From assembly GCA_903896545.1 (NCBI GenBank), contig CAITYF010000021.1, positions 1 to 60,738 of the forward strand: a DNA stretch of 60,738 nucleotides, in the 5' to 3' direction. Below are positions 24,586 to 32,447 of this stretch, piece after piece. The stretch is from an uncultured Myxococcales bacterium (lineage in GTDB: Bacteria > Myxococcota_A > UBA9042). The notes under the pieces were generated by a model. The model was not told the origin of the DNA. It searched no databases and saw only the letters and a list, made by a program, of their open reading frames with translations. Positions within the stretch are counted from its first letter, which is position 1. The number at the start of each line of letters is the position of its first letter. A program made the translations under genes and the position numbers.

Positions 24586-25796
24586 CAGCCCTCCAGCGCG
24601 CGCGCGGGATCGACCCGAAGCGCGTGAACGATGCCGAGGATGCTCGCCACCGTGCTGATGGTGAGGACGAGCGCAAAGACGCCCATGACGGTGTCTTCAG
24701 TCAGGACCACGCGGCGGGGAAAGTGCGGAAATGCCTGCACGCCAATCGCAACCGCAATGCCGTAGCCGACGACGCCGATGGCGAGCGCCTGTTGCAAAAC
24801 CAGCCCACCCAGACGCCACGGCGACGCGCCCATCAGCTTCAAAACGGCAATGTCGTGCGTCTTGTCGAGCGTCATCATGTAGACGACAGCACCGATCAAC
24901 AACGACGAAGTCACGACCAGAATGACGGCAAAAAGTGCGAGTTGCTTTCGCGGTTTGTCGACGACGCCGTCCAGCAGCAGCTGTTCTTGCTCCGCCGAAG
25001 TGAACACCGACGTGTCCGGCCATTGCGCCAGCGACTCCATCACCGCATCGGCGCGGGCGGGCTCCACGTCAACCAGCACCGCAGCGATTGGTGAACTCGC
25101 GAGCGCCGGCGCGCGAAAATCGGGATCGCCGGTCAGCGCTTCCAGCGACGGTTGCGCGCGGCCGAGATCCGTCGCCCGCAGCCGCTCGGTCCGCCGCTCG
25201 CGTTCAGCGCGGATCGCATCGCTTGGCGTGTCTTCTGCCAGGAGCTGCGCATCGGCGAGTGTGGCAAAAATCAGGCCATCGCCGCCCGACGCGAGCAGTT
25301 GCTTGGTCAGGCCCACGACGCGCAGCTCTTCGCGCGCCACATGCAACGTGTCTCCGATGGCCAGACCGAGCGATGCGTCGGCAATGATCTCGCCGTGTGG
25401 CTGAACAATCGGCCGCCCGTGCGTCAGCGCAAGCGCCTCACCGCGGTCCACGGGGAAGTCGAGACCGACGAGCGCAAACCGCAGCGAACGCCCGGCGTGC
25501 TCGCGTTGCATGACTTGGTAGGTGAACGCCCGCGCCCGTTTGACCGACGGCATGGCCGCCACGCGGGCGACAATCGACGGGTCGAGGCGCGACATGTCGG
25601 CAAAGGGCCCGCGCGTGCCCTGCTGCACGACCCACAGGTTTGTCCGCACGGAGCGTACAAGGATGGTCGCATCGTCGACAAGGCCCAAGTAGATGCCCGC
25701 CATCGCGAGCACAACCGCAAATAGCAGGGCAACGCCGAGGCTCGTACCGATGAAACGGCCAAGTCGGTGCCGCACGTCCAAATAGGCGAGGTTCAT
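24585..25796 (-). CDS. ABC transporter permease (FtsX/MacB/DevC-like)
   Basis: A 403-residue permease with the MacB/DevC layout: one N-terminal membrane helix (residues 15-40), a large periplasmic domain (about 45-270) and three C-terminal helices (about 280-395) including DIAVLKLMGASPWRLGGLVL, the FtsX-family coupling region. The start overlaps the HlyD stop by 4 bases (ATGA). Inferred role: export of a small molecule or peptide together with the upstream membrane-fusion protein. Confidence 0.9.
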   Translation of the reverse strand: MNLAYLDVRHRLGRFIGTSLGVALLFAVVLAMAGIYLGLVDDATILVRSVRTNLWVVQQGTRGPFADMSRLDPSIVARVAAMPSVKRARAFTYQVMQREHAGRSLRFALVGLDFPVDRGEALALTHGRPIVQPHGEIIADASLGLAIGDTLHVAREELRVVGLTKQLLASGGDGLIFATLADAQLLAEDTPSDAIRAERERRTERLRATDLGRAQPSLEALTGDPDFRAPALASSPIAAVLVDVEPARADAVMESLAQWPDTSVFTSAEQEQLLLDGVVDKPRKQLALFAVILVVTSSLLIGAVVYMMTLDKTHDIAVLKLMGASPWRLGGLVLQQALAIGVVGYGIAVAIGVQAFPHFPRRVVLTEDTVMGVFALVLTISTVASILGIVHALRVDPARALEG

Positions 25797-26962
25797 GGCG
25801 TGGCCTGCGACCAGTTGCGGCCTTCGGCGAGATCGGCGCTGCCTGGAGTGTTGGTCAAGACGACGTCGCCGGGCGCGAGGCCCTTGGTGATTTCGACCAG
25901 TTCCGCACCGACGACCCCGACAGTCACGGGTACACGCGCGATGTGGCCCTTGCGATCGACGAAGCAGAACGTGCCGCGTGCGTCGCGGTGCAGAAAGGCC
26001 AAGGGCAATCGGACGGCTTGCGTCTTGCGCTCCAGCTCAATCCAAACGTCCGCCCGCTGGCCGACGGCGATGCGCTCGGGCGGATTTTGCAGGAGCACGT
26101 CGACGCGCAGCTCGTGGGTCTGGCGATCGACCTCGCGGCCGATGCGTTCCACCGTGCCAGTCAGGAACGCGTCGCCTTCTGCGCCCAGCCGCACGCGCAC
26201 GGTCTGGCCGTCGCGCAGCCACGGCAGCGCGTTCTCGTCGATCCACGCGCGGCTCCACAGCTGGTCCGTGGCGACGACGCGCAGCACCGTTGTACCCACC
26301 GTCACCGTGTCGCCAGGGTCGCGCAGGCGACGAATCACGACACCATCAAAGGGTGAAACGAGCGCCGCACGGGTGAGGATACTGCGCCGCGCGTCCGCCG
26401 TCCCTGTTGCCACGGCCACCTGACGCGTCGCTTCCGACTGCGTCGCACGCACCCGCGCCACTTCCGCTTGGGCCAGTGCCAGCCGCTGAACGGCGAGGTC
26501 CAGATCGCGTTTGGTCGCCGAACCACCGGCAACCAAGGCGCGAAAGCGTTCCTCCTCCACCCGCGCGAAAGTCAGGTCGGCTTCTGCACGTTGGCGATCC
26601 GCTGCAATCCGTCCCGTCGCGGCTTGGGCGAGTGCAACACCTGACGATGCCGATTGCGCTTCTGCAGCCAGTTGCTCCGGCGCGAGTTGAGCGACAACTT
26701 GACCGAGCGTCACGCGGTCGCCCTCGTCGACGAAGACGTCCGACAGGCGTCCTACCATGTCAAAGCCGAGCTGGACTTCGCGTCGGCTCTCCACCGTGCC
26801 GCGCCCAAACGCCTCGCGCACGACGTCGCCGCGGGCAACCGTTTTTGAAACGGCGGGCAACGGACGCGTCATGCGGTAGCGGATGCCAGAGCCAATGACC
26901 GCGATCACGACGACGAATTTCAAGACGGTCCAGAGGATGTGGAGAAGGCGTTTGCGGGTCAT
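25793..26962 (-). CDS. HlyD/RND-type periplasmic adaptor (membrane fusion) protein
   Basis: A 389-residue protein. An N-terminal membrane helix (residues 8-28) is followed by a biotinyl-lipoyl-like domain (GRGTVESRREVQLGFDMVGRLSDVFVDEGDRVTLGQ), a coiled-coil hairpin (residues about 105-195), the second lipoyl half (ALVSPFDGVVIRRLRDPGDTV) and a beta-barrel. ATG 26962 is used; GTG 26989 is possible but lacks a ribosome-binding site. It links an inner-membrane ABC permease to a TolC-type channel. No intact TolC is present in this window, only the remnant at 21131-21733. Confidence 0.9.
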   Translation of the reverse strand: MTRKRLLHILWTVLKFVVVIAVIGSGIRYRMTRPLPAVSKTVARGDVVREAFGRGTVESRREVQLGFDMVGRLSDVFVDEGDRVTLGQVVAQLAPEQLAAEAQSASSGVALAQAATGRIAADRQRAEADLTFARVEEERFRALVAGGSATKRDLDLAVQRLALAQAEVARVRATQSEATRQVAVATGTADARRSILTRAALVSPFDGVVIRRLRDPGDTVTVGTTVLRVVATDQLWSRAWIDENALPWLRDGQTVRVRLGAEGDAFLTGTVERIGREVDRQTHELRVDVLLQNPPERIAVGQRADVWIELERKTQAVRLPLAFLHRDARGTFCFVDRKGHIARVPVTVGVVGAELVEITKGLAPGDVVLTNTPGSADLAEGRNWSQATP

Positions 26963-27049
26963 GAGGTGAGCAACTCGTCGGCTTTTCACTTCGCCGTCGC
27001 GTAGTTCAGAGCCAGCGTTGCGCGAGAGGGTTCCGAACTCGGAGTCTGG

Positions 27050-28819
27050 TCAGACGGGCAAGCCGAAGACGCGCCCGAGCGCGAGGGCCATGCTGAAGAG
27101 GCTCTCGCCTGCGACAAGCCCAGACGCGACGGGAACGAGCGCGCTGGCTAAACCCGGATGGGCGCGGCGAATGCCAGTCCCGATGAATGCGCCCACGCAC
27201 ATGGCGAACGTGGTTGACGCGGGGATGACCATCGCCATGCCGAGCCCTGCCGCGGAGGGAACCCATCCACGCAGGCGATTGGGCAGCAAGTGTTCAAGAG
27301 CTGCCAGCGTGACACCAATGAGCGCGCCGACGAAACCGGCGCCGCGTGCTGCGTGGGGGATGCCGGAAAGGCCTTCACTCAGCGCGCGCGAAACCGAGGC
27401 CCAAACCATGACGGCGGGTGCTGGCAAATCGGGCGTACCCAGGACGGACGCGTCCGGGACCAGCAACAGGAATGCAGGCACGACCGCCAGCGAGCCGATC
27501 GCCACGCCGAAGAACTGCGCAAGCACCTGCCGACGCGGGCTTGCGCCAACGAGTTGACCGGCTTTCAGGTCGGTCAGCAGGTCGCCCGCGTGCAATCCGA
27601 CGCCGCCCGTGACGCTCGCAGCCATCAGGTTCGCTGTCAGGTGAGCCGGAAGCACCGCGCCGTAGAAGAGCTGCGTCACCGGTCCAAGCGCCTTGGTGGG
27701 CGAGAGGTCCGTCTCGCCCGTGACGCGCCCGGCGATCACGCCCATCACCAACGCGAGAGGAATCGCCAGCGCGCCCGCCCACAGCGGAATGGCAAAGAGC
27801 GCGTACATGAGCGCCACGGCGGTGGGCGCGAGGACCGCGAGACCGATCGCGAACCAGCGCAGCGGAGCTTCTTCGGACGTTTCTGCTGCCAAAGCGTTGA
27901 GCCGAGGTCGCAGCGCGGTGAAGAGCGCGAGAATCGCCCGCGCGCCGGAGCGCCATTGCAGCGCGAAGGAGAAAACCCCGGCCGACACAAGCAAGGCAGC
28001 ACCGGGCCAGACCGTGAACGCGACGATCGACTTGTAGTCCACGGCGGCAACTGTGCCCGTCGCAACCAGCTCGGGTGCGAGCCAGACGTACGTCACAATC
28101 GCGCCGAGGAACATCGACCATGCCGTCCGCGGGGCCATCATGGCGCCGCCACCCACAAGCACGAGGCTCGCGTCCAGTCCCAGCGTCCACGAACGCGCGG
28201 TGTGGCCGGCAAACGAGAACGGCAACGGCAGCAGGCCGGGCAGTCGCATGGGCAGCGTCCGCACGTCGCGAAAGACAGTGAACAGCGCCGCGACGCCAGC
28301 AGCGGCGAACAGGCGGTTGGACTGCTGACCGCCCTGGGACTTCTCGTGCATCGCCCGCAGCGTGGTGGCGGTCGCCATACCCAGCGGAAATGGCAGGTGG
28401 TCCACGTCCAGCATCTGCCGCTTGATCGGAATCGCAACCACGACGCCGAGCGCGGCGATGACCGCAAACCAGACCGCGAGCGCGACACCATCTGGCCGAT
28501 GCCCGGTCAGAATCAAGAGCGCCGGCAACGCCGCCATGTTGCCGCCGCCAGTCATGAACGCGGCGGCCGACGCGACCGAGCTGACGGTCATGTTCTCCAG
28601 TAAACCAAGCGGCTTGCGCGTCAGACCGACCGCGTGCAGCGCCCGAAACAGGCCAAAGGCGATGATGGTCGACGTCAACGTGACGCCCAAACTCCAGCCG
28701 GTCTTGAGGACGACGTAGACGTTGGAGACGCAGAGAATGGCGCCGATCGCCATGCCGCCCAAGACAGCGCGCGTGGTGAGTTGGCTTGTCTCGATTGGCG
28801 CGGCCGGTGAGTCGGTCAC
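27050..28819 (-). CDS. OPT-family (oligopeptide/metal-chelate) transporter
   Basis: A 589-residue integral membrane protein with about 14-16 hydrophobic segments. The OPT signature region is near the N-terminus (GGMAIGAILCVSNVYVVLKTGW), with the LLENMTVSSVASAAAFMTGGG segment after it. OPT proteins move peptides, glutathione conjugates or peptide-like metal chelates. A GTG start overlaps the stop of the thioredoxin reductase fusion (GTGA), indicating coupling with the radical SAM operon and arguing that its cargo is related to the modified peptide. Confidence 0.9.
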   Translation of the reverse strand: MTDSPAAPIETSQLTTRAVLGGMAIGAILCVSNVYVVLKTGWSLGVTLTSTIIAFGLFRALHAVGLTRKPLGLLENMTVSSVASAAAFMTGGGNMAALPALLILTGHRPDGVALAVWFAVIAALGVVVAIPIKRQMLDVDHLPFPLGMATATTLRAMHEKSQGGQQSNRLFAAAGVAALFTVFRDVRTLPMRLPGLLPLPFSFAGHTARSWTLGLDASLVLVGGGAMMAPRTAWSMFLGAIVTYVWLAPELVATGTVAAVDYKSIVAFTVWPGAALLVSAGVFSFALQWRSGARAILALFTALRPRLNALAAETSEEAPLRWFAIGLAVLAPTAVALMYALFAIPLWAGALAIPLALVMGVIAGRVTGETDLSPTKALGPVTQLFYGAVLPAHLTANLMAASVTGGVGLHAGDLLTDLKAGQLVGASPRRQVLAQFFGVAIGSLAVVPAFLLLVPDASVLGTPDLPAPAVMVWASVSRALSEGLSGIPHAARGAGFVGALIGVTLAALEHLLPNRLRGWVPSAAGLGMAMVIPASTTFAMCVGAFIGTGIRRAHPGLASALVPVASGLVAGESLFSMALALGRVFGLPV

Positions 28820-30108
28820 GCGGCGATCTCTTTGGAGAGCGCCATCGCCGCGATCGTTCCGTCATTCACGGCCGTCGTCATCTGCCGATAGCGCTTGGAG
28901 ACTACATCGCCCGCAGCGTACACATCCGGCAGATTCGTGTGCATGTCCTCGTCGGTCTTGATGTAGCCCCAGGCGTCGAGCTCGAACGCATCGCCCAAGC
29001 CGTTCAAGTTCGGCTGCATGCCAGCAAACACAAACACGCCATCGACCGCGATTTCACTCTGCGTGCCCGTGCGCAAGTCATCTACAAGCACCGCATCCAC
29101 GACCTGACCACCGTGAGCAAGGAACGCGCGCGGTTCGTGCTTCAAGAGCACCTCAATCTTGGGCTCTGCGAACAGCCGCTGCTGCGCTTCCTGGTTCGCC
29201 GTGAGCTTGACCAGTTGGTGCACCATCGTGATCCTTGCCGCGAACTTGGCGATGAAGAGACTCTCCTCCACCGCCGAATTGCCGCCGCCAACCACAAGCA
29301 CGTGCTTTCCCTCGTAGTATTTGGCGTCGCACGTCGCGCAGTACGAGATGCCACGGCCCTTGAATTCCGCCTCGCCCTGGACGCCCGTTGGTCGGGGAGA
29401 CGAGCCAGTCGCGACGATCACCTTCTTGGCGTGAATCGTCTCGATGCCGTCCAACTCCACCGCGTGATGCAGCAAGTCTGCGTGGGTGATTTCCGCGGCG
29501 AAACGCGGCTCCACGCCCGCTGCCTTGGCGTGCTCCAGCATGTGGTGGGCCAGCATGTAGCCGGGCTGCGGCTGCGGAAATCCCGGGAAGTTGGAAACCT
29601 GATGCGTGATGGCCAAGTTGCCGCCGCCCAAGCCCACATCGACCATGACCGTGTGCAGCTTGGCCCGCGCGGCGTAGATGCCCGCAGTAATGCCAGCGGG
29701 TCCCGCGCCGAGGATCAGCACGTCGCATTCCGTCTGCGTCGGCCGCGTGAGGGCGTGAATGGCCTGTGTGCGATTCGCCGGTAGCAGCCGATCCAGTTGG
29801 TCGATGAGCTCCGAGTGCCGGATGCCACCACCCAGTCGGCGGCCCACTTCTTTGCCGGCATCAAAGAACAGCACGGTCGGCGAGGACTTCACCGACAGCG
29901 CGTCAGAGAGCGCGCGGCTGCCCTGCCGGTAGACCTTCAAGAACAGGACGTCGTCGCCGTAGGACTCTGCCAGTGCGTCGTACTTGGGCGCCAGCGCCTC
30001 GCAAGGCGGACACTCCGTAGAGTAGAAGTCCACCGCGACCGGCCCTGGGTGGCCAAGCACTTCGCGGTCAAACTGCGCGGCTTCGATTTCCCGTACGCGA
30101 TTGGACAT
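28816..30108 (-). CDS. Thioredoxin-thioredoxin reductase fusion protein
   Basis: A 430-residue protein. Residues 1-110 are a thioredoxin domain with STECPPCEAL, so the active site is CPPC rather than CGPC. Residues about 120-430 are a low-molecular-weight thioredoxin reductase: FAD motif VLILGAGPAGITAGIYAA, redox site SYCATCDAKYYEG (CATC) and NADPH motif VLVVGGGNSAVEE. The domain order (thioredoxin first) is the reverse of the mycobacterial reductase-thioredoxin fusion. ATG 30108 follows AGGAGGAG. It sits 17 bp behind the radical SAM gene and overlaps the OPT gene, so it may keep the Cys-rich (or seleno-) peptide reduced; this is inference. Confidence 0.92.
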   Translation of the reverse strand: MSNRVREIEAAQFDREVLGHPGPVAVDFYSTECPPCEALAPKYDALAESYGDDVLFLKVYRQGSRALSDALSVKSSPTVLFFDAGKEVGRRLGGGIRHSELIDQLDRLLPANRTQAIHALTRPTQTECDVLILGAGPAGITAGIYAARAKLHTVMVDVGLGGGNLAITHQVSNFPGFPQPQPGYMLAHHMLEHAKAAGVEPRFAAEITHADLLHHAVELDGIETIHAKKVIVATGSSPRPTGVQGEAEFKGRGISYCATCDAKYYEGKHVLVVGGGNSAVEESLFIAKFAARITMVHQLVKLTANQEAQQRLFAEPKIEVLLKHEPRAFLAHGGQVVDAVLVDDLRTGTQSEIAVDGVFVFAGMQPNLNGLGDAFELDAWGYIKTDEDMHTNLPDVYAAGDVVSKRYRQMTTAVNDGTIAAMALSKEIAA

Positions 30109-30125
30109 GACACGCTCCTCCTGAC

Positions 30126-31445
30126 TTACGAAGCGGCGAGGGCCTCCCGGCCATAAATGGATGTGCCGAGGCTCAACAGCGAGGGCACGGGTCGGCAATC
30201 GGCCGCATCGATTCGCCCGCAGGTGTTCTTGGCGACCGAGCCGCAGCCGCCGCCGCACGCGAGCTGGGACGAACATCCAGCACACTGGGCAATGGCGAGG
30301 ACGTCGCGCTCCTCCCACGCGGCGACGTCCGCTGCATTCAGTTGACGCTCCGGCCAGAATGTCCCCAGCACTTCATCCTGCTTACCGACCGTCGCCGTGC
30401 ACGAATAAATCTTGCCGGTATAGTCAAAGGCCCACTCGGTCTTGCACGCTGGGCACGAATCAAACAGCGGCGGCGGCAGTTCCCCGTGCTCGAACAGAAA
30501 GCGGGAAATGGAGAAGGCGGGCTTGTGAAAGCGCAGGATCTCCGGATCCGCTTCGATTAGCCGCTGGATGTCCTGAAACAGCTCCAGACGCGAATACAGC
30601 CGCGACCGCTCCGTTTGGCAGTGGTGCAGTTCGTAGTTGCGGCCGATTTGCGTCTTGAAGTTCGGGTTGTCGGTCCAGCCACGGTCAATCGCAAAGTGCG
30701 CGAGTTCGGCAAACGCGGCGACGTTGTCGCGGTCGAGCACGCTACGCAGATTCACCGGCAAACCGGCCGCCAGACACGCGTCGATACCGTCGACAACCCG
30801 CGAAAACGTGCCACCGCCGCCTTTGAGCATCCGTCGCGCGTCGTGGATCGGCTGCGGCCCGTCGAGCGTCACCTGCACTTCACGGATGCGACCTTTGCGC
30901 AGCGTCTCGACGTAGGACTCCAGCCAATAGCCGTTGGTGACGATCGCCAAGTCGACCCCGCGTGCCGCCGTCTCGCGGACCACCGACTCCACAGTCCGCC
31001 GCGTCGAAGGGTTGGGCAACAGCGGTTCTCCGCCAAAGAGCGTCACGTACTTCGCGCGGTCGCCAAACGTGTCGTCCACATAGCGGAAAAATGCGTCGAG
31101 CACTGCTGCGCCGTCACCACTGGGCGCGGGTGCGTATTCGTCTTGATAGCAGTACGAACAGCCGAAATTGCAGGCGTAGGACGGCACGTAGAACAGCTGG
31201 ACTTCGTCTGTGTCCCGCGCGGCGATGAAATCGAGATACGCCTGACGATATCGCCGCGCCTCTTCATCGGCAAAGACGAGGTAGCCTTTGGCGGCGAGGG
31301 CATCCGGGTCCGTAATCTCACCCCGGGCGAGGCGCGCGCCGTCGTTGGCAGGGAGGATATCGGCCTGGCCGCTGAGGACGTTGACCAGCAACCAGCGATC
31401 GTCGCCGTGGATCTGCGTCAGAATGTTGTGCTTGGAGAGTTGCAT
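30126..31445 (-). CDS. Radical SAM/SPASM peptide-modifying enzyme
   Basis: A 439-residue enzyme. The radical SAM core begins at YACNFGCSYCYQ (Cys 92, 96, 99), followed by TLFGGEPLL. The SPASM region contains CPACKTEWAFDYTGKIYSC and the Cys-dense tail CAGCSSQLACGGGCGSVAKNTC, which would hold two auxiliary [4Fe-4S] clusters. About 85 residues precede the core, room for a peptide-recognition element, though I cannot assign one. Enzymes of this build modify ribosomal peptides (thioether, C-C or other crosslinks). The gene lies 73 bp downstream of a 41-codon Cys-rich peptide gene, the normal RiPP arrangement. ATG 31445 has only a weak ribosome-binding site and a strong hairpin (31466-31511) just upstream. 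Confidence 0.9.
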   Translation of the reverse strand: MQLSKHNILTQIHGDDRWLLVNVLSGQADILPANDGARLARGEITDPDALAAKGYLVFADEEARRYRQAYLDFIAARDTDEVQLFYVPSYACNFGCSYCYQDEYAPAPSGDGAAVLDAFFRYVDDTFGDRAKYVTLFGGEPLLPNPSTRRTVESVVRETAARGVDLAIVTNGYWLESYVETLRKGRIREVQVTLDGPQPIHDARRMLKGGGGTFSRVVDGIDACLAAGLPVNLRSVLDRDNVAAFAELAHFAIDRGWTDNPNFKTQIGRNYELHHCQTERSRLYSRLELFQDIQRLIEADPEILRFHKPAFSISRFLFEHGELPPPLFDSCPACKTEWAFDYTGKIYSCTATVGKQDEVLGTFWPERQLNAADVAAWEERDVLAIAQCAGCSSQLACGGGCGSVAKNTCGRIDAADCRPVPSLLSLGTSIYGREALAAS

Positions 31446-31465
31446 GGACGACCCCGGAGAGGCGC

Positions 31466-31511
31466 GCAGCCGCGCAGGTCGAGGCGAAAATCCCTCAACC
31501 TGCGCAGCCGC
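31466..31511 (-). promoter_or_regulatory. Strong 19-bp hairpin after a UGA codon: candidate SECIS or attenuator
   Basis: On the minus-strand RNA, arms 31511-31493 and 31484-31466 pair over 19 bp with only three G-U pairs and no mismatches, closing an 8-nt loop GAUUUUCG. The base begins 7 nt after the UGA of the Cys-rich peptide and the loop begins 26 nt after it; the first loop base is G. Bacterial SECIS elements follow their UGA closely, with the apical loop roughly 16-37 nt away and a G among the first loop bases, so the geometry fits. There is no U-tract, so a simple intrinsic terminator is less likely. An alternative is a stability or attenuation element that gives more peptide than enzyme. 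Confidence 0.6.
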
Positions 31512-31644
31512 CGCTGTTTCAGTCGTGGCAGCCCGCGACGACCTTGGACTGTTTCGCGCAACACTGCGCGACCTTGATGTCCGTGGCTGGAGCGCAGCAG
31601 GACGCCTGCGCTTTGGGCTGGTTCTTCTTGATCAAAGACTTCAT
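31495..31644 (-). CDS. Cys-rich RiPP-type precursor peptide, possibly a selenopeptide
   Basis: ATG 31644 is preceded by GAGGTG at good spacing. The peptide is 41 residues to the first UGA (31519-31521): a basic leader (KSLIKKNQPKAQ), then SCCAPATD, QCCAKQ and GCHD, giving five Cys, four of them in two CC pairs. If UGA is read as selenocysteine, translation continues for U-NSGGCAG and ends at UGA 31495-31497 (49 residues). The extension is Gly- and Cys-containing, and a 19-bp hairpin overlaps it in SECIS position. The genome encodes SelD. The gene lies 39 bp after an ArsM-like methyltransferase and 73 bp before a radical SAM/SPASM gene. Precursor status is inferred from size, composition and neighbours; Sec decoding is a hypothesis. 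If Sec is not used, the CDS is 31519-31644. Confidence 0.7.
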
Positions 31645-31683
31645 GCACACCTCACTCTGGCGCCACGACGGCGCCTTCTGGCA

Positions 31684-32328
31684 CTAACCGCAACACTTCC
31701 TCACCGCGGGCTTGCGCCCAGAGAGCGTGAAGCTCGCTACGTTGGCGCGTCCCTTGCGGTACGGGGCGCTTTCCTCGGTGATCACAACGTCTTGAAGTCC
31801 GGCGGCGGCGACAAACGCCAGGTATTCGGAGCGCAGGACCGCGCCCGCCCAGCATTCCGCGACCGCTTCCGGATCGGCGCGGTCTTCGGCCGAAATGGCG
31901 TCGACGGCGTAGATGTCGCTGATGGTGAACTGCCCGCCAGCCTTCAGCAGTCGGGCAATTTCAGGCCACGCCCGCCCCTTGTCCGACACGTGGTTGAGCA
32001 CGCAGTTGCTGGTGATCCAGTCCACGGACGCGTCGGGCAGCGGGATCGCTTCCAGGTCCGCGTACAGGAAGGTCGCGTTGGTCACGCCCAACTTGCGCGC
32101 CGTCGTCCGCGCCTTCGCCAGCATCGCTTCGGTCAGGTCAATGCCGTACGCGTGGCCAGTCGGTCCAACTTTCTCAGCGAGTCGGAGAACGTCCGTGCCG
32201 CGTCCGCAGCCGAGGTCGACGCAGACCTGACCTGACGTTGGCTCACAGAGATGAGCGGCAGTTCCGCAGGAAAGGCAGCAAGAGGATTCGGCAAGGTCGG
32301 TGTAACGGATCTGAATGGCGTCGGTCAT
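31684..32328 (-). CDS. ArsM-like SAM methyltransferase with extra N- and C-terminal cysteines
   Basis: A 214-residue class I methyltransferase. Motif I is VDLGCGRGTDVLRLAEK (about residue 37). The two thiol positions of arsenite methyltransferases are present as TSNCVLNHV and AECWAGAV. The N-terminus is Cys-rich (SSCCLSCGTAAHLC) and the chain ends RKCCG. ATG 32328 has a GGAGGTG site. It is the first gene of the minus-strand run that includes the Cys-rich peptide and radical SAM enzyme. Either an arsenic methylation gene or a methyltransferase acting on a thiol- or selenol-bound group of the peptide product; the context favours a link to the peptide. Confidence 0.82.
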   Translation of the reverse strand: MTDAIQIRYTDLAESSCCLSCGTAAHLCEPTSGQVCVDLGCGRGTDVLRLAEKVGPTGHAYGIDLTEAMLAKARTTARKLGVTNATFLYADLEAIPLPDASVDWITSNCVLNHVSDKGRAWPEIARLLKAGGQFTISDIYAVDAISAEDRADPEAVAECWAGAVLRSEYLAFVAAAGLQDVVITEESAPYRKGRANVASFTLSGRKPAVRKCCG

Positions 32329-32447
32329 GTGGACACCTCCTGACTGCGTGCGAGCCGGGCTAGTGGAATTCGGTTCATCGCGAACCTCTGCCCCTCATCC
32401 AGGCTCGGACACAGGGAGGGCCAAGCAACGGCCCGCTGGAGTCAGTC

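Noticed and set aside
22246..24627. A 793-residue open frame on the plus strand opposite the SQR-like and ATPase genes
   Set aside because: It is the antisense of two well-supported genes, Arg/His-rich, with no domain; long antisense frames are normal at this GC content.
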